This document shows positions 1 to 8,546 of a stretch of 32,209 nucleotides of DNA, one piece after another; the first letter of the stretch is position 1, and each line of letters begins with the position of its first letter. The stretch comes from Candidatus Azophilus lithoversatilis (lineage in GTDB: Bacteria; Pseudomonadota; Gammaproteobacteria; Pseudomonadales; Azotimanducaceae): the NCBI GenBank assembly GCA_028278675.1, contig JAQAJJ010000031.1, forward strand, positions 1 through 32,209. Direction: 5' to 3'. The notes below the pieces were generated by a model. It did not search any database. It was not told the origin of the DNA and saw nothing but the letters and a program-made list of their open reading frames with translations. The position numbers were made by a program, and so were the translations under genes.

Positions 1-757
1 CCGACCAGCTGCCCGCCAGGCAGAGCTCGCCCGCCGGCATGGCAAGCAGGAACTTGGTGGCACTGTAGTACTTGATGTAGGGGCGCACCGCCTGCAGAAC
101 CCGCTCCGCTGCCTTGAGGTCCTCCGGCGCCAAGGAATTGGGGTCGCGGCCCAAGTACATCAACGCCAAAGGGATGACTTCGGTGGGCGCCTCCAGAATC
201 GAGATGCCGCAGTCGGCGAAGCGGCTGGCCACCTTGGGATCGAACAGCATCCGGGCGCTGCCCACCGGGGCATCGGGCATGCGCTCGAGAATCATGGCTT
301 CGTTGTAGGCAAAGCCGGTGGTGCCCCACATGTACGGCACGCCGTAGCGGTTGCCCGGGTCGAACAGGGCAAATTGACGCAGCAGGTCCGGATCCAGGTG
401 GTGCCAGTTGGTGAGTTGGCTGCGGTCGAGCGCTTGGTAGATGCCCGCCTCCTGCAGACGGCTGGAGTAGCCCGCCGAATGCACCACGACATCGTACCCG
501 GAGCGACCGGCCATGAGTTTGGCATCGACCGTCGGCGAGGTGTCATAAACATCGTAGTTGACTTCGATGCCGAACTCGCGCTCGAAGTCGGCGATCGTGG
601 TCTGGCCGATGTAGTCCGCCCAGTTATAGACGTTGAGCACCGGCTCCTCCGCGCCAGCCTTGGCCGACACGGCGAGGCAAGCGGCGATCAAGGCCAAACG
701 CCTTGCGGCCCCGCCTAGGCGGCAAAGCGAAGCTCGCGCCCTCGTCTTCAGAGCCAC
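1..757 (-). CDS. Periplasmic polyamine-type binding protein (PotF/PotD-like), partial
   Basis: Substrate-binding subunit of a spermidine/putrescine-type ABC importer, expected in the periplasm. The gene is read right to left and leaves the window at base 1, so about 252 codons of the usual 350-370 are present. After an Arg-Arg n-region and the hydrophobic stretch LALIAACLAVS with an AKA-type cleavage site, the mature protein begins EEPVLNVYNWADYIGQT. The YNWADYI and YMWGTTGFAYN signatures are those of the PotD/PotF family, and the visible part ends in LCLAGSWS, also typical. No ATG lies upstream of the signal peptide; I chose GTG at 757, which overlaps the stop of the upstream coiled-coil gene (748), implying translational coupling. 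A TTG closer to the signal peptide is the alternative. The substrate cannot be read from the sequence; the divergent aminotransferase and the amine-oxidation cluster downstream favour a polyamine or methylated amine. Confidence 0.85.
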   Translation of the reverse strand, partial: MALKTRARASLCRLGGAARRLALIAACLAVSAKAGAEEPVLNVYNWADYIGQTTIADFEREFGIEVNYDVYDTSPTVDAKLMAGRSGYDVVVHSAGYSSRLQEAGIYQALDRSQLTNWHHLDPDLLRQFALFDPGNRYGVPYMWGTTGFAYNEAMILERMPDAPVGSARMLFDPKVASRFADCGISILEAPTEVIPLALMYLGRDPNSLAPEDLKAAERVLQAVRPYIKYYSATKFLLAMPAGELCLAGSWS

Positions 758-1419
758 ATGCCGCGGGCCACGGTGCCCGCCAACGTACCGACCAAGGCCA
801 CCAACAGCGTCACCATCCAGCCGGTGATGCGACCGAGCTTGGAATCGACCCCGTCGAATCGCTTGTCGTGGTGATCGAGCCGCTCGTTGATGTGCTTGAC
901 TTCCCGGTGAACCAGCGCGAACTTTTCAGTCATCAGCTCGCAGATCTGATCAAAGCGCTCATCGGAGCGTTTGTCGCGCTGTTGAAACCGCTCTTCAGAG
1001 AGTTTGTGCAGATGCTCGATCCGCTCACCCATGCGGCTATCGAGCGCCTCAATGCGCTCGCCCATGCGGCTTTCGAGTGCCTCAATGCGCTCGCCCATGC
1101 GGCTTTCGAGTGCCTCAATGCGCTCGTCCGCACGCTTGTCAGATTGATCAACTCTCCGGTCCGCCCGTTTTTCGGACTGATCGATTCGCTTGTCGCGCTC
1201 GTCAAACATCCGTTGAATGCGCTTGTCCTGCTCATCGAAACGCATTTGTTCACGTTCATCGGCTCGGTCGAAGGCTCTGCCCAGCACCTCGGGGGTGACG
1301 GCAAACTTCCCGATCGAGTTGGCGATGGCCTGAATCACCGCATCGCCCTGCTCGCGCTTCAGTCCGGATGTCTCAAGGCGTTCGGTCATCTCTGTGATTT
1401 CCGTGACCGCTTGCTGCAT
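748..1419 (-). CDS. Coiled-coil protein with C-terminal membrane anchor (DUF1640-like)
   Basis: A 223-residue protein with three parts. A short N-terminal region (about 1-50, with LKREQGDAVIQAIANS) resembles the DUF1640/CCDC90 family. A long, highly charged coiled coil (about 50-190) is rich in DKR, DER and ERIEAL units. A single C-terminal transmembrane helix (about 198-219, WMVTLLVALVGTLAGTVA) anchors it. Three copies of an 11-residue unit, RIEALESRMGE, lie in the middle of the coil. I chose ATG at 1419 because GGAG sits 9 bases upstream; an in-frame TTG at 1434 is the longer alternative. The stop overlaps the presumed start of the solute-binding protein gene. Such proteins are common next to accessory and transport genes and have no agreed function in bacteria. 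Membrane tethering and oligomerisation are inferred from the sequence only. Confidence 0.7.
   Translation of the reverse strand: MQQAVTEITEMTERLETSGLKREQGDAVIQAIANSIGKFAVTPEVLGRAFDRADEREQMRFDEQDKRIQRMFDERDKRIDQSEKRADRRVDQSDKRADERIEALESRMGERIEALESRMGERIEALDSRMGERIEHLHKLSEERFQQRDKRSDERFDQICELMTEKFALVHREVKHINERLDHHDKRFDGVDSKLGRITGWMVTLLVALVGTLAGTVARGMWL
1031..1129 (-). repeat. Three 33-bp tandem repeats inside the coiled-coil gene
   Basis: Units at 1031-1063, 1064-1096 and 1097-1129 differ at only a few bases. Each encodes one 11-residue (hendecad) unit, RIEALESRMGE or a close variant, on the minus strand. A decayed fourth unit (MGERIEHL) precedes base 1031. The unit length is a multiple of three, so copy-number change would alter coil length without a frameshift. 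Confidence 0.9.
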
Positions 1420-1647
1420 GATTATAGACTCCAAAGTTTGTATCGTTCAGGGTCAGTACAGCACCGCGAAAACAACTATGGAAGTCGATATCTCTGCACG
1501 GGATGCAGGACATTGGCGCATTGTCGCGCCGCCGTCAGTCATTCCACTGGGCGCGCTCCCATGGAACAAATGGAGACAGCCCAGCGGCTGGCCGGTCGTT
1601 CCTTCGGCGCCGGCGGCGTGCCGTTCCGGGGCAAGCGGAAGACTCCC

Positions 1648-3045
1648 ATGACGCTGGAACTGCCCGGACCGCGCAGCCAAGCCTTACTGGCCCGGGGCCT
1701 GCCCCACTTGCGCGGCGGCCTGACCTATCGGCGGGCCAGCGATGAGGCCACAGCGAAGGGCCACGCACCGCCGGCCCAGTTCATCGTCGGCCGGGCCGAG
1801 GGCGACTATGTGTGGGACCTGGACGGCAACCGCTTCATCGATTTCCAGAACGGCTGGGCGTCGAATCCGCTCGGCAACTGCCATCCGGAAATCATCGAGG
1901 CCGTGCATGAGGCCCTCAAGCGCTACGGCTTTCAGTGGGAGCATCCGCTGCGCATCCCCTTGGCGGAGAAGCTGGCGACAATCATGCCGGAGCAGGCGCT
2001 GCCGCGCTTCAGCTTCGAGGTTTCCGGCACCGAAGCCGTCGAAGCCGCCATTCACCTGGCGCTGTGCCACAAGCAGCGCCGCTACATCATCAGCTTCACC
2101 TCCTGCTTCCACGGCGAGGCATTGGGCACCAAGATGGTCAGCGCCTACGGCAGCGGCAACAACCTCTACATGGAGGCTTGGGCTGGGGGCGCGATCAAGG
2201 CCCCATTCCCCTACTCCGAGGACATCCCGGCGAACATGACGCAGGCGCAGTACGACGACTACTGCCTGTGGCACATCGACACCCACATTCCCGAATACGT
2301 CGTGCCCGCCGACAACATCGCTGCCATCCTGGTCGAGCCGGGCCTGGCGGAAGGCGGCAACTGGATACCCAGCGCCAAGTTCATGAGCGGCTTGCGCCGC
2401 ATCTGCGATGAGCGGGACTGGCTGCTGATCGCCGACGAAGTGCTCACTGGCCTCGGCCGCACGGGCAGGATGTGGTCGGTGGAGCACTACGATCTAGTGC
2501 CGGACATCCTTGTGGCCGGCAAGAACCTGTCCGGCGGCATCGAGGCCTGCGCCGGGGTGGCGAGCCGGGACGAGATCCTTGGCGACACGCCGAGGGCGAG
2601 CGGCGGCAGCACCTTCGCCGGCACCCCCGCAGGCTGCGCCGCCGCCATGAAGACCCTGGAGATCTACCAGCGCGACCAGGTCGTTGCCCACGCCCAAAAC
2701 CTGGCCGAAGCCGCCGCGCAGCGCATGGCGGACTGGTCGGCGCGCTTCGCCATCGTTGGCGAGGTGCGGGCCCTGGGGTTGTTGATCGGCGTGTCCTTCA
2801 AGGCGCCCGAGGGCAGCGACAACGCGCACGTGGCGCGCTCGGTTCGCGATGAGATGCTCAAGCGCGGCGTCTGGGCCATATGCGACCACGAACCCCAAGT
2901 GCGGCTCTATCCGGCCCTGAACATGGCGCCCGAGGTGCTGCTGCGCGGCTTGGACCGCATGGCCGAGGCCATCGACCAAGTCGAGCGCCAAGGCGCGACC
3001 GTCGGAAACTACCCGCCCCTGCCCAGCGGCAACGTGGGCTTTTAG
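1648..3045 (+). CDS. Class III (fold type I) PLP-dependent aminotransferase
   Basis: A 465-residue, full-length, cytosolic class III aminotransferase. Visible landmarks are the phosphate-cup motif SGTEA (126-130), the aromatic stacking residue in FHG (154-156), the cofactor Asp in IADEVLTG (263), and the Schiff-base Lys at 292 in AGKNLSGG. Relatives transfer an amino group from omega-amino acids or diamines such as putrescine, or from taurine, to pyruvate; glutamate-1-semialdehyde mutases share the fold. The substrate is not decidable here. I chose ATG 1648 because GGAAG lies 8-12 bases upstream and the protein then has normal length; two in-frame ATGs at 1561 and 1570 and a very long upstream extension overlap the divergent coiled-coil gene and look non-coding. 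The gene diverges from the polyamine-type binding protein, which suggests a shared role in amine use. Confidence 0.9.
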   Translation: MTLELPGPRSQALLARGLPHLRGGLTYRRASDEATAKGHAPPAQFIVGRAEGDYVWDLDGNRFIDFQNGWASNPLGNCHPEIIEAVHEALKRYGFQWEHPLRIPLAEKLATIMPEQALPRFSFEVSGTEAVEAAIHLALCHKQRRYIISFTSCFHGEALGTKMVSAYGSGNNLYMEAWAGGAIKAPFPYSEDIPANMTQAQYDDYCLWHIDTHIPEYVVPADNIAAILVEPGLAEGGNWIPSAKFMSGLRRICDERDWLLIADEVLTGLGRTGRMWSVEHYDLVPDILVAGKNLSGGIEACAGVASRDEILGDTPRASGGSTFAGTPAGCAAAMKTLEIYQRDQVVAHAQNLAEAAAQRMADWSARFAIVGEVRALGLLIGVSFKAPEGSDNAHVARSVRDEMLKRGVWAICDHEPQVRLYPALNMAPEVLLRGLDRMAEAIDQVERQGATVGNYPPLPSGNVGF

Positions 3046-3105
3046 AGCGGAAGTGCACACGAATAACCTAGCAAATCATCCACAAAATGGATAAATTGCA
3101 AGGAT

Positions 3106-4278
3106 ATGATCCCTAGGCTAATCGAAATCGAGGTCCAGAAGGCCCTGTCTCGACAGGCTGCCGTCGCCTTGATCGGCCCTCGACAATCGGGCAAGACGAC
3201 GCTGGCACTGACAATTGCTGAACGGCGCAAGGCAGTCTATCTCGACCTTGAAGACGCCAGCGACCGCAGCCGGCTGTCCGATCCGGCACTCTTTCTGGAT
3301 CCGTTGGCCGACCGACTGGTCATCCTAGACGAAATTCACCGCATCCCGGAATTGTTCCAGCCTCTGCGCGGCATCATCGACCGAGGCCGCCGCATGGGCA
3401 AGGGAAAGGGGCGATTCCTAATTCTCGGCTCCGCATCCATCGATCTGCTTCGGCAATCCGGCGAGTCGCTGGCCGGGCGGGTTTCATACTTGGAACTAAC
3501 GCCCTTCTCCGCATTGGAAGTGGACGACGAAAGAGCGGTCCGCGAGCGGCTTTGGCTGCGTGGCGGCTTCCCCGACAGCCACTTGGCCGAAAACGATGAG
3601 ATCAGCCTTGCATGGCGCAAGGACTTCATCCGGACCTACTTGGAGCGTGACGTGGCCACATTCGGCCCCCGCGTCCCCGCCGCCACCTTGGAACGCCTGT
3701 GGACAATGCTGGCCCACCGCCAAGGCAGGATGCTGAACGCCGCGGCGCTTGCCAAGGCCCTGGAAGTCAGCGCCCAGTCCGTGACGCGCTACATCGACTT
3801 GCTCGCTGACCTGCTGCTCGTGCGCCGCCTTCCGCCTCTGCACGCCAACGTGGGCAAGCGGCTGGTGAAGTCCCCCAAGGTTTATATCCGCGACAGCGGC
3901 CTAGTGCATGCCTTGCTGGGCATTCCGTCGCTGACGGCGCTAGCGGGTCATCCCGTGGTCGGCAACAGTTGGGAAGGCTTTGTCATCGAAACCTTGCTCG
4001 CCGTTCTGCCATGGCGGGCGTCCGCCTTCTTTTACCGTACCAGCGCAGGCGCGGAGATTGACCTCGTGATTGAGCACGGCGGCGGTGAGCGCTGGGCCGT
4101 CGAGATCAAGCGCTCACTCACCGCCACAGCCAGCCGCGGCTTCCATTCCGCCTGTGACGACATCGGCGCCACGCGACGCTTCGTCGTCCACGCGGGCAAC
4201 GACCGCTTCCCAATTTCACAGTTGGCGGAAAGCACTGGCATCAGGGAACTCGCCGCTACGCTCGCAGAGATGGGCTGA
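3106..4278 (+). CDS. AAA-type ATPase with DUF4143 C-terminal domain
   Basis: A 390-residue protein of the ATP-binding family that pairs an N-terminal P-loop ATPase with a C-terminal DUF4143 domain. The Walker A motif is GPRQSGKTT (24-32) and the Walker B is LVILDEIH (about 70-77). A winged-helix-like segment follows (around 200-235, with VSAQSVTRYIDLLADL). Near the C-terminus EIDLVIEHGG followed by WAVEIKRS gives a PD-(D/E)xK-like pair (D, ExK). The family is patchily distributed, often near mobile or defence genes, and its role is not established. The start is ATG 3106; the purine-rich AAGGA upstream is only one base away, so initiation may be weak. ATCCA-CAAAA-TGGAT just upstream (3077-3091 region) is a short perfect inverted repeat. 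Its stop lies 6 bases from the converging M48 gene. Confidence 0.9.
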   Translation: MIPRLIEIEVQKALSRQAAVALIGPRQSGKTTLALTIAERRKAVYLDLEDASDRSRLSDPALFLDPLADRLVILDEIHRIPELFQPLRGIIDRGRRMGKGKGRFLILGSASIDLLRQSGESLAGRVSYLELTPFSALEVDDERAVRERLWLRGGFPDSHLAENDEISLAWRKDFIRTYLERDVATFGPRVPAATLERLWTMLAHRQGRMLNAAALAKALEVSAQSVTRYIDLLADLLLVRRLPPLHANVGKRLVKSPKVYIRDSGLVHALLGIPSLTALAGHPVVGNSWEGFVIETLLAVLPWRASAFFYRTSAGAEIDLVIEHGGGERWAVEIKRSLTATASRGFHSACDDIGATRRFVVHAGNDRFPISQLAESTGIRELAATLAEMG

Positions 4279-4284
4279 GGCGGT

Positions 4285-5094
4285 CTAAGGCAGTATCTCG
4301 ACCGGATGGGGTGCTGGTGGAACGGCCGGCTTCAGCGCGTTCATCCGTACACCGAGGGCAGCCAGAGCTTGGCCTCGGTTGCCGGGGTTGGGATGGGTGC
4401 TCAGGAACTCCGGCAAGCGTCCACCGCCTTGAGCCGCCATCTTGCGCCAAAGGGTGACCGCGGCGTGGGGCTCATAGCCGGCCCGCGCTGCCAGTTCGAT
4501 GCCCATCCGGTCGGCCTCGGACTCGCCCACGCGGCTGTTCGGCAGATTGATGGCCAGCGCCGCGGCCAAGGCGGCGCCCTGCAGCGCCCGCGGATCGTCG
4601 GCGCTCGCCGCAACGGCAGCGAGGCCCAGCCCCGACGCGATGGCCATCGACATGCGCTCTGCGGTGTGGTTGGCCACCGCGTGCGAAATCTCGTGTCCCA
4701 TGATCTGCGCCAGTTCATCGTCGGTCAGATCCAGTTGGTGGACGAGGCCGCTGTACACGGCCATCCGGCCTCCGGCCATGCACCATGCGTTGACGGTCTC
4801 CGGGCCATCGATGAGGGCGACGCTCCAATTCCAGCCCGCCGTGTGTGGATAGCGGTTCACGGTGGCGGCCACCAAGCGGCCGGTGACTGCCTGCACCCGC
4901 TCGGCCAGCAGCGGGTCGCGCAGCAGTTTGTCTTCCCGCTCCAACTGCCGCACCGTGGCCAGATAGGCCACGCGTGACTCCGCAATGGCGGCGTCCGGGG
5001 ACACCAGGAGGAATTGGCTGCGCCCGGTGGGGCTCGTCACGCAGCCGCTGAGCGCGGCGGCCACAGCCAACAAAATGCAAATCCGTGCCTTCAT
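4285..5094 (-). CDS. M48-family metalloprotease lipoprotein (LoiP/BepA-like)
   Basis: A 269-residue zinc metalloprotease of peptidase family M48, predicted to be a periplasm-facing outer-membrane lipoprotein involved in envelope protein quality control. The signal sequence ends in a lipobox LSGC with the acylated Cys at 18. The zinc-binding HEISH sits at 134-138, and the third ligand is in GESEADRMG (about 190-198). THPNPGNR near residue 235 is the usual conserved C-terminal block of M48 lipoproteins. There is no TPR domain, so it is LoiP-like in size rather than BepA-like. A perfect AGGAGG lies 7 bases upstream of the ATG, so the start is secure. It converges on the DUF4143 ATPase and is preceded by the tandem hairpins. 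Confidence 0.93.
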   Translation of the reverse strand: MKARICILLAVAAALSGCVTSPTGRSQFLLVSPDAAIAESRVAYLATVRQLEREDKLLRDPLLAERVQAVTGRLVAATVNRYPHTAGWNWSVALIDGPETVNAWCMAGGRMAVYSGLVHQLDLTDDELAQIMGHEISHAVANHTAERMSMAIASGLGLAAVAASADDPRALQGAALAAALAINLPNSRVGESEADRMGIELAARAGYEPHAAVTLWRKMAAQGGGRLPEFLSTHPNPGNRGQALAALGVRMNALKPAVPPAPHPVEILP

Positions 5095-5189
5095 GAGGTC
5101 GCCTCCTGAGTGACATCGCTGATTTCATCCAATGGCCGCGCAGATTTCAATCCAATTCAGCGCTTCCGCCCACGCGCTCAGGTCGACGC

Positions 5190-5259
5190 CGAGTTTCGCG
5201 CCAGCGAAACTCGAACGGACCGAAGGTCCACGGACTGTGGTCCGTGGACCTTCGGTCCG
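5190..5259. repeat. Two adjacent perfect hairpins between divergent genes
   Basis: The first has 10-bp arms (5190-5199 and 5204-5213) around GCCA. Two bases later the second has 20-bp arms (5216-5235 and 5240-5259) around TGTG, with no mismatch. The arm itself contains the sub-palindrome GGACC-GAA-GGTCC. It lies in the 289-bp gap between the divergent M48 gene and the CrtI-like operon, upstream of both, so it is not a terminator for either. It could be a REP/BIME-like palindromic element, a regulatory RNA, or a protein-binding site. The rest of the gap holds no gene that I can support. Confidence 0.85.
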
Positions 5260-5383
5260 CGTTGGCGCAAAGTGATGGAAAAGTGGACAATGAGAGTCGT
5301 TGCATTCGCTTCGATGGACCGGCGCTGTTCATGATTTCAGTCCCCAATTCACCGCATCCTAGCGGTCAAACGCGCTGCGATCC

Positions 5384-7000
5384 ATGAAGAAATACGATGC
5401 CATCGTCATCGGCGCGGGCCACAACGGGCTGTGCAACGCCGCCTACTTGGCCAAGGCCGGATTGGACGTGCTGGTGCTGGAACGCAATCCGCACATCGGC
5501 GGGGCCAGTGTCAGCCGCGAGCTTTATCCCGGCTGGACCTACACCAACTGCTCCTACGTCTGCTCCCTGCTGCGGCCGGAAATCTCCCGCGACTTGGAGT
5601 TGGCCCGGCACGGCCTGCAAGTCGTGCCGTACCACGGCGGCGTGACCTTCACCCAGGACGGCGACCACTTCGGCAACTATCCCGATGCCGAACGCCTGTA
5701 CCGCGAAATGGCGCGGCACTCCCGGCGCGACGCCAACGCCTACGAGCGCTTCGAGGCCGACGTGACCAAACAGACCCGCTTGATCCGTCAATTCCTGCTG
5801 ACGACGCCGCCGGACCCCACCTCGTTCAAGCCAAGGGACTTGAAGGGGCTGCTCGAAATGGCCAGCGCCTTCACCGGCATGGGCGAGGAAGGCCTGCTCG
5901 ACACGGTGCGCTTCTGGACGATGAGCATCGGCGACTTCCTGGACGAGTACTTTGAATCGGACGTCATCAAGGCGCACCTGTCGGGCAGCGGCATCATCGG
6001 CACGGCCTTGGGCGTGTACTCGCCGGGGACCGCCTATGTGCTGTTGCACCACTACATGGGCGAGGTCGATGGCAACGTCGGTGCCTGGGGCTTCGCCCGG
6101 GGCGGCATGGGCGCGGTGGCCGAAGCCCTCGCGAGCAGTTTTCGCGCATTCGGCGGCGAGATCGTCTGCGACGCGGACGTGCATCGCGTCATCGTCGAGC
6201 GGGGGCGCGCCGCAGGGGTGGCGCTCGCCGACGGCACCGAACACCGCGCCAAGCTGGTGGTCTCCAATCTGGATCCAAAGCGCACCTTCCTGCAGTGCTT
6301 CGATGCAAGCGATCTGCCGGCACCGGTGGTCGAGCAGGCCAGAAACTTCAAGATCCGCGGCTCATCGGGCAAGCTCAACATCGCGTTGGACGGCTTGCCG
6401 ACATTCAAAGGACTCGCGCCGAACAGCCCACTGATGCTCAGTGACATGCATTGCACGGACTCCCTGGAGCGCATGGAGCGGGCCTACGACGACTGGAAGG
6501 CAGGCACTTGGTCAAAGGATCCGTACGTCGATACGCTGATTCCCACCACCGTGGATCCGACCATGGCACCTGCGGGCAAGCACATGATGACCGTCTTCGT
6601 CCAATATTGCCCGCCAGCGCTCGCCGAAGGCCCTTGGACGCCACAAGCGCGGGACGCCTTCGGCCAGACGGTGATCGATCAGATCGCCGAGCACAGCCCC
6701 AACTTCAAGGACCTGATACTCGATTGCGAAGTCCGCACCCCCCACGAGCTCGAGGACGAAGTGGGCCTCACCGAGGGCAACATCTTTCATGGGGAGCTGA
6801 CCTTCGACCAACTGCTCTTCAACCGTCCCTTCCCAGGCTGCGCCCAGTACCGGGGACCGCTGCGCGGCTTCTACCTGTGCGGCTCCGGCACCCATCCCGG
6901 CGGCGGCGTCATGGCCGCGCCGGGCGCCAACGCCGCCCGGGAAATACTGGCCGACTTAAGGCGGCCGGACGTGACGCCACCAAGCTACCTCAATGACTGA
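5384..7000 (+). CDS. CrtI-like NAD(P)/FAD-dependent oxidoreductase, first of a pair
   Basis: A 538-residue cytosolic flavoprotein of the phytoene desaturase/amine oxidase superfamily. The dinucleotide-binding motif is GAGHNG (10-15), followed by VLVLERNPHIGGAS with the conserved acidic ribose-binding residue. The C-terminal FAD block reads YLCGSGTHPGGGVMAAPG (about 500-517). There is no membrane segment and no carotenoid gene nearby, so a true carotenoid desaturase is unlikely; oxidation of a C-N or C-C bond in a small substrate is more plausible. No clear Shine-Dalgarno precedes ATG 5384, but the protein begins at the normal point for the family (MKKYDAIVIGAG). It opens the operon, and its stop overlaps the start of the second copy by 8 bases. 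Confidence 0.9.
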   Translation: MKKYDAIVIGAGHNGLCNAAYLAKAGLDVLVLERNPHIGGASVSRELYPGWTYTNCSYVCSLLRPEISRDLELARHGLQVVPYHGGVTFTQDGDHFGNYPDAERLYREMARHSRRDANAYERFEADVTKQTRLIRQFLLTTPPDPTSFKPRDLKGLLEMASAFTGMGEEGLLDTVRFWTMSIGDFLDEYFESDVIKAHLSGSGIIGTALGVYSPGTAYVLLHHYMGEVDGNVGAWGFARGGMGAVAEALASSFRAFGGEIVCDADVHRVIVERGRAAGVALADGTEHRAKLVVSNLDPKRTFLQCFDASDLPAPVVEQARNFKIRGSSGKLNIALDGLPTFKGLAPNSPLMLSDMHCTDSLERMERAYDDWKAGTWSKDPYVDTLIPTTVDPTMAPAGKHMMTVFVQYCPPALAEGPWTPQARDAFGQTVIDQIAEHSPNFKDLILDCEVRTPHELEDEVGLTEGNIFHGELTFDQLLFNRPFPGCAQYRGPLRGFYLCGSGTHPGGGVMAAPGANAAREILADLRRPDVTPPSYLND

Positions 7001-8546
7001 TGCCACTTACGACGCCTTGATTGTCGGCGCTGGCCACAATGGCTTGGCCTGCGCCGCATACCTGGCGAGCGGCGGCCGCAAAGTACTGGTGCTCGAGGCC
7101 GGGGAGCGACCCGGCGGCTTGGCGGCCACCCGGGAATTCGCCGAGGGCTTCCGAGTGTCCGCTGCCGCCCACCTGCTGAACATGCTCAGTCCGGAGGTGG
7201 CCAAGGAGCTGGCCTTGGAGCGCCACGGGCTGGCCTACGCAGCACGCAACCTCAAGACGGTTGTCCTGCCTGGCAACGGGCGGCAACTGGTCATCGACGG
7301 CGATCGGCTGGAGGGCGCTTCGGCCAATGACCAAGCCGCCTTCACCGAGTTCCAACGCCGGATGCGGCGCTACGCCAAGGTGCTCAACCGCTTCTGCGCC
7401 CGTCCCTTCCCCCACCTCACCGAGCGCCGGGGACGTGACAACCGGCTTTTGGCCAAACTCGCATGGGATGTGCGCACGCTCGGCAAGGCGGACATGCGCG
7501 AGCTGCTGCGCATCGGCGCGATCAACATCCATGACGTTGCCGAGGAGCAGTTCGAGAACCCGCTGCTCAAAGCCGCCCTCAGCATGGATGCGGTGTTGGG
7601 CTCGCACATGGGGCCACGCTCGCCCAACACCGTTTACGCCTATCTGCACCGGCATCTGAACGACGACGGTCAAGGCCCCGCCTTGGTCAAGGGCGGCATG
7701 GGTGCGTTGGGTGACGCCTTCGCCGCCGCCGCCGAGGCTGCCGGCGCGACGATTCGCTACGGTGCCCGCATTGCCAGCATCGACTTGACGGATTGCCGCG
7801 CAGCCGGCGTCACGCTGGCGGACGGCACCAACTTGGCCGCTGCGTTGGTGGTGTCCAATGCCGACCTCAAAAGCACCTTCCAGCTGGTGGGGCCACTCAA
7901 TCTGGACGCCGGCTTCGTTCGGCGAGTGCACAACTTCCGGGCCCGCGGCGTCACCGCCAAGCTGCACTTGGCGCTCGACGGCCTGCCTGAATTTCGGGGG
8001 CTGAACCCGGCTGACGCGGGTTCCCGGCTGCTGGCCGCCACCACCATGGACGGCATCGAGGGTGCGTTCAACCACGCCAAGTACGGCGAGTGCTCGCCGC
8101 AGCCGGTCATGGAGGTCACCATTGCGACGGTGCATGACGACAGCTTGGCACCACCCGGCAAGCACGTCCTCTCCGCCGTGGCGCAATACGCCCCCTACGC
8201 GCTCAAGGCGGGTTGGCGGGCGGGCCGCGAGACCTTCATGCACAGTTGCCTTTCGCAACTCGAAGCCCTCGCCCCCGGCATCGGCGAGCAGGTCATCGCC
8301 GCCGAGCTGCTGACGCCACCCGACTTGGAGGCCCGGTTCGGGCTGCGCGGCGGACATTGGCACCACGGGGAAATAGCCTTGGACCAAGCCCTGTTCACCC
8401 GCCCCGTGCCGGGCGCCAACCACTACGCCACACCGGTGCCGGGCCTGTATCTGTGCGGCGCGAGCGCCCATCCCGGCGGCGGCCTGCTTGGCCTGGCCGG
8501 GCGCAACGCCGCCAAGGCGATCCTCGCTGGAGCAGACGCCGCATGA
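6993..8546 (+). CDS. CrtI-like NAD(P)/FAD-dependent oxidoreductase, second of a pair
   Basis: A 517-residue flavoprotein homologous to its upstream neighbour: GAGHNG (12-17), VLVLEAGERPGGLAATREF, and the C-terminal block YLCGASAHPGGGLLGLAGRNA. The two copies are clearly divergent paralogues rather than a recent duplication, because identity is concentrated in the FAD motifs. The pair may work as a heterodimer or on successive substrates; that is inference. Translation is coupled on both sides: its ATG overlaps the previous stop by 8 bases, and its TGA overlaps the next ATG as ATGA. The context (GcvT-like and Rieske proteins) points to demethylation or amine oxidation rather than pigment synthesis. 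Confidence 0.9.
   Translation: MTDATYDALIVGAGHNGLACAAYLASGGRKVLVLEAGERPGGLAATREFAEGFRVSAAAHLLNMLSPEVAKELALERHGLAYAARNLKTVVLPGNGRQLVIDGDRLEGASANDQAAFTEFQRRMRRYAKVLNRFCARPFPHLTERRGRDNRLLAKLAWDVRTLGKADMRELLRIGAINIHDVAEEQFENPLLKAALSMDAVLGSHMGPRSPNTVYAYLHRHLNDDGQGPALVKGGMGALGDAFAAAAEAAGATIRYGARIASIDLTDCRAAGVTLADGTNLAAALVVSNADLKSTFQLVGPLNLDAGFVRRVHNFRARGVTAKLHLALDGLPEFRGLNPADAGSRLLAATTMDGIEGAFNHAKYGECSPQPVMEVTIATVHDDSLAPPGKHVLSAVAQYAPYALKAGWRAGRETFMHSCLSQLEALAPGIGEQVIAAELLTPPDLEARFGLRGGHWHHGEIALDQALFTRPVPGANHYATPVPGLYLCGASAHPGGGLLGLAGRNAAKAILAGADAA

Noticed and set aside
1031-1129. CRISPR-like repeats
   Set aside because: The 33-bp units are contiguous without spacers and code for a coiled coil.
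703-1647. Upstream extension of the aminotransferase frame
   Set aside because: It overlaps the coiled-coil gene on the other strand, is repetitive because of that gene's repeats, and lengthens the enzyme far beyond family size.
3077-3091. Operator (ATCCA-CAAAA-TGGAT) before the DUF4143 gene
   Set aside because: A 5-bp inverted repeat is too short to stand alone; noted only in the gene entry.
5216-5259. Intrinsic terminator
   Set aside because: The hairpin is perfect but has no T-run and lies upstream of both flanking genes.
5384-8546. Carotenoid biosynthesis genes (crtI pair)
   Set aside because: The FAD motifs fit CrtI-like proteins, but there is no crtB, crtE or other pigment gene, and the operon partners are GcvT-like and Rieske proteins.
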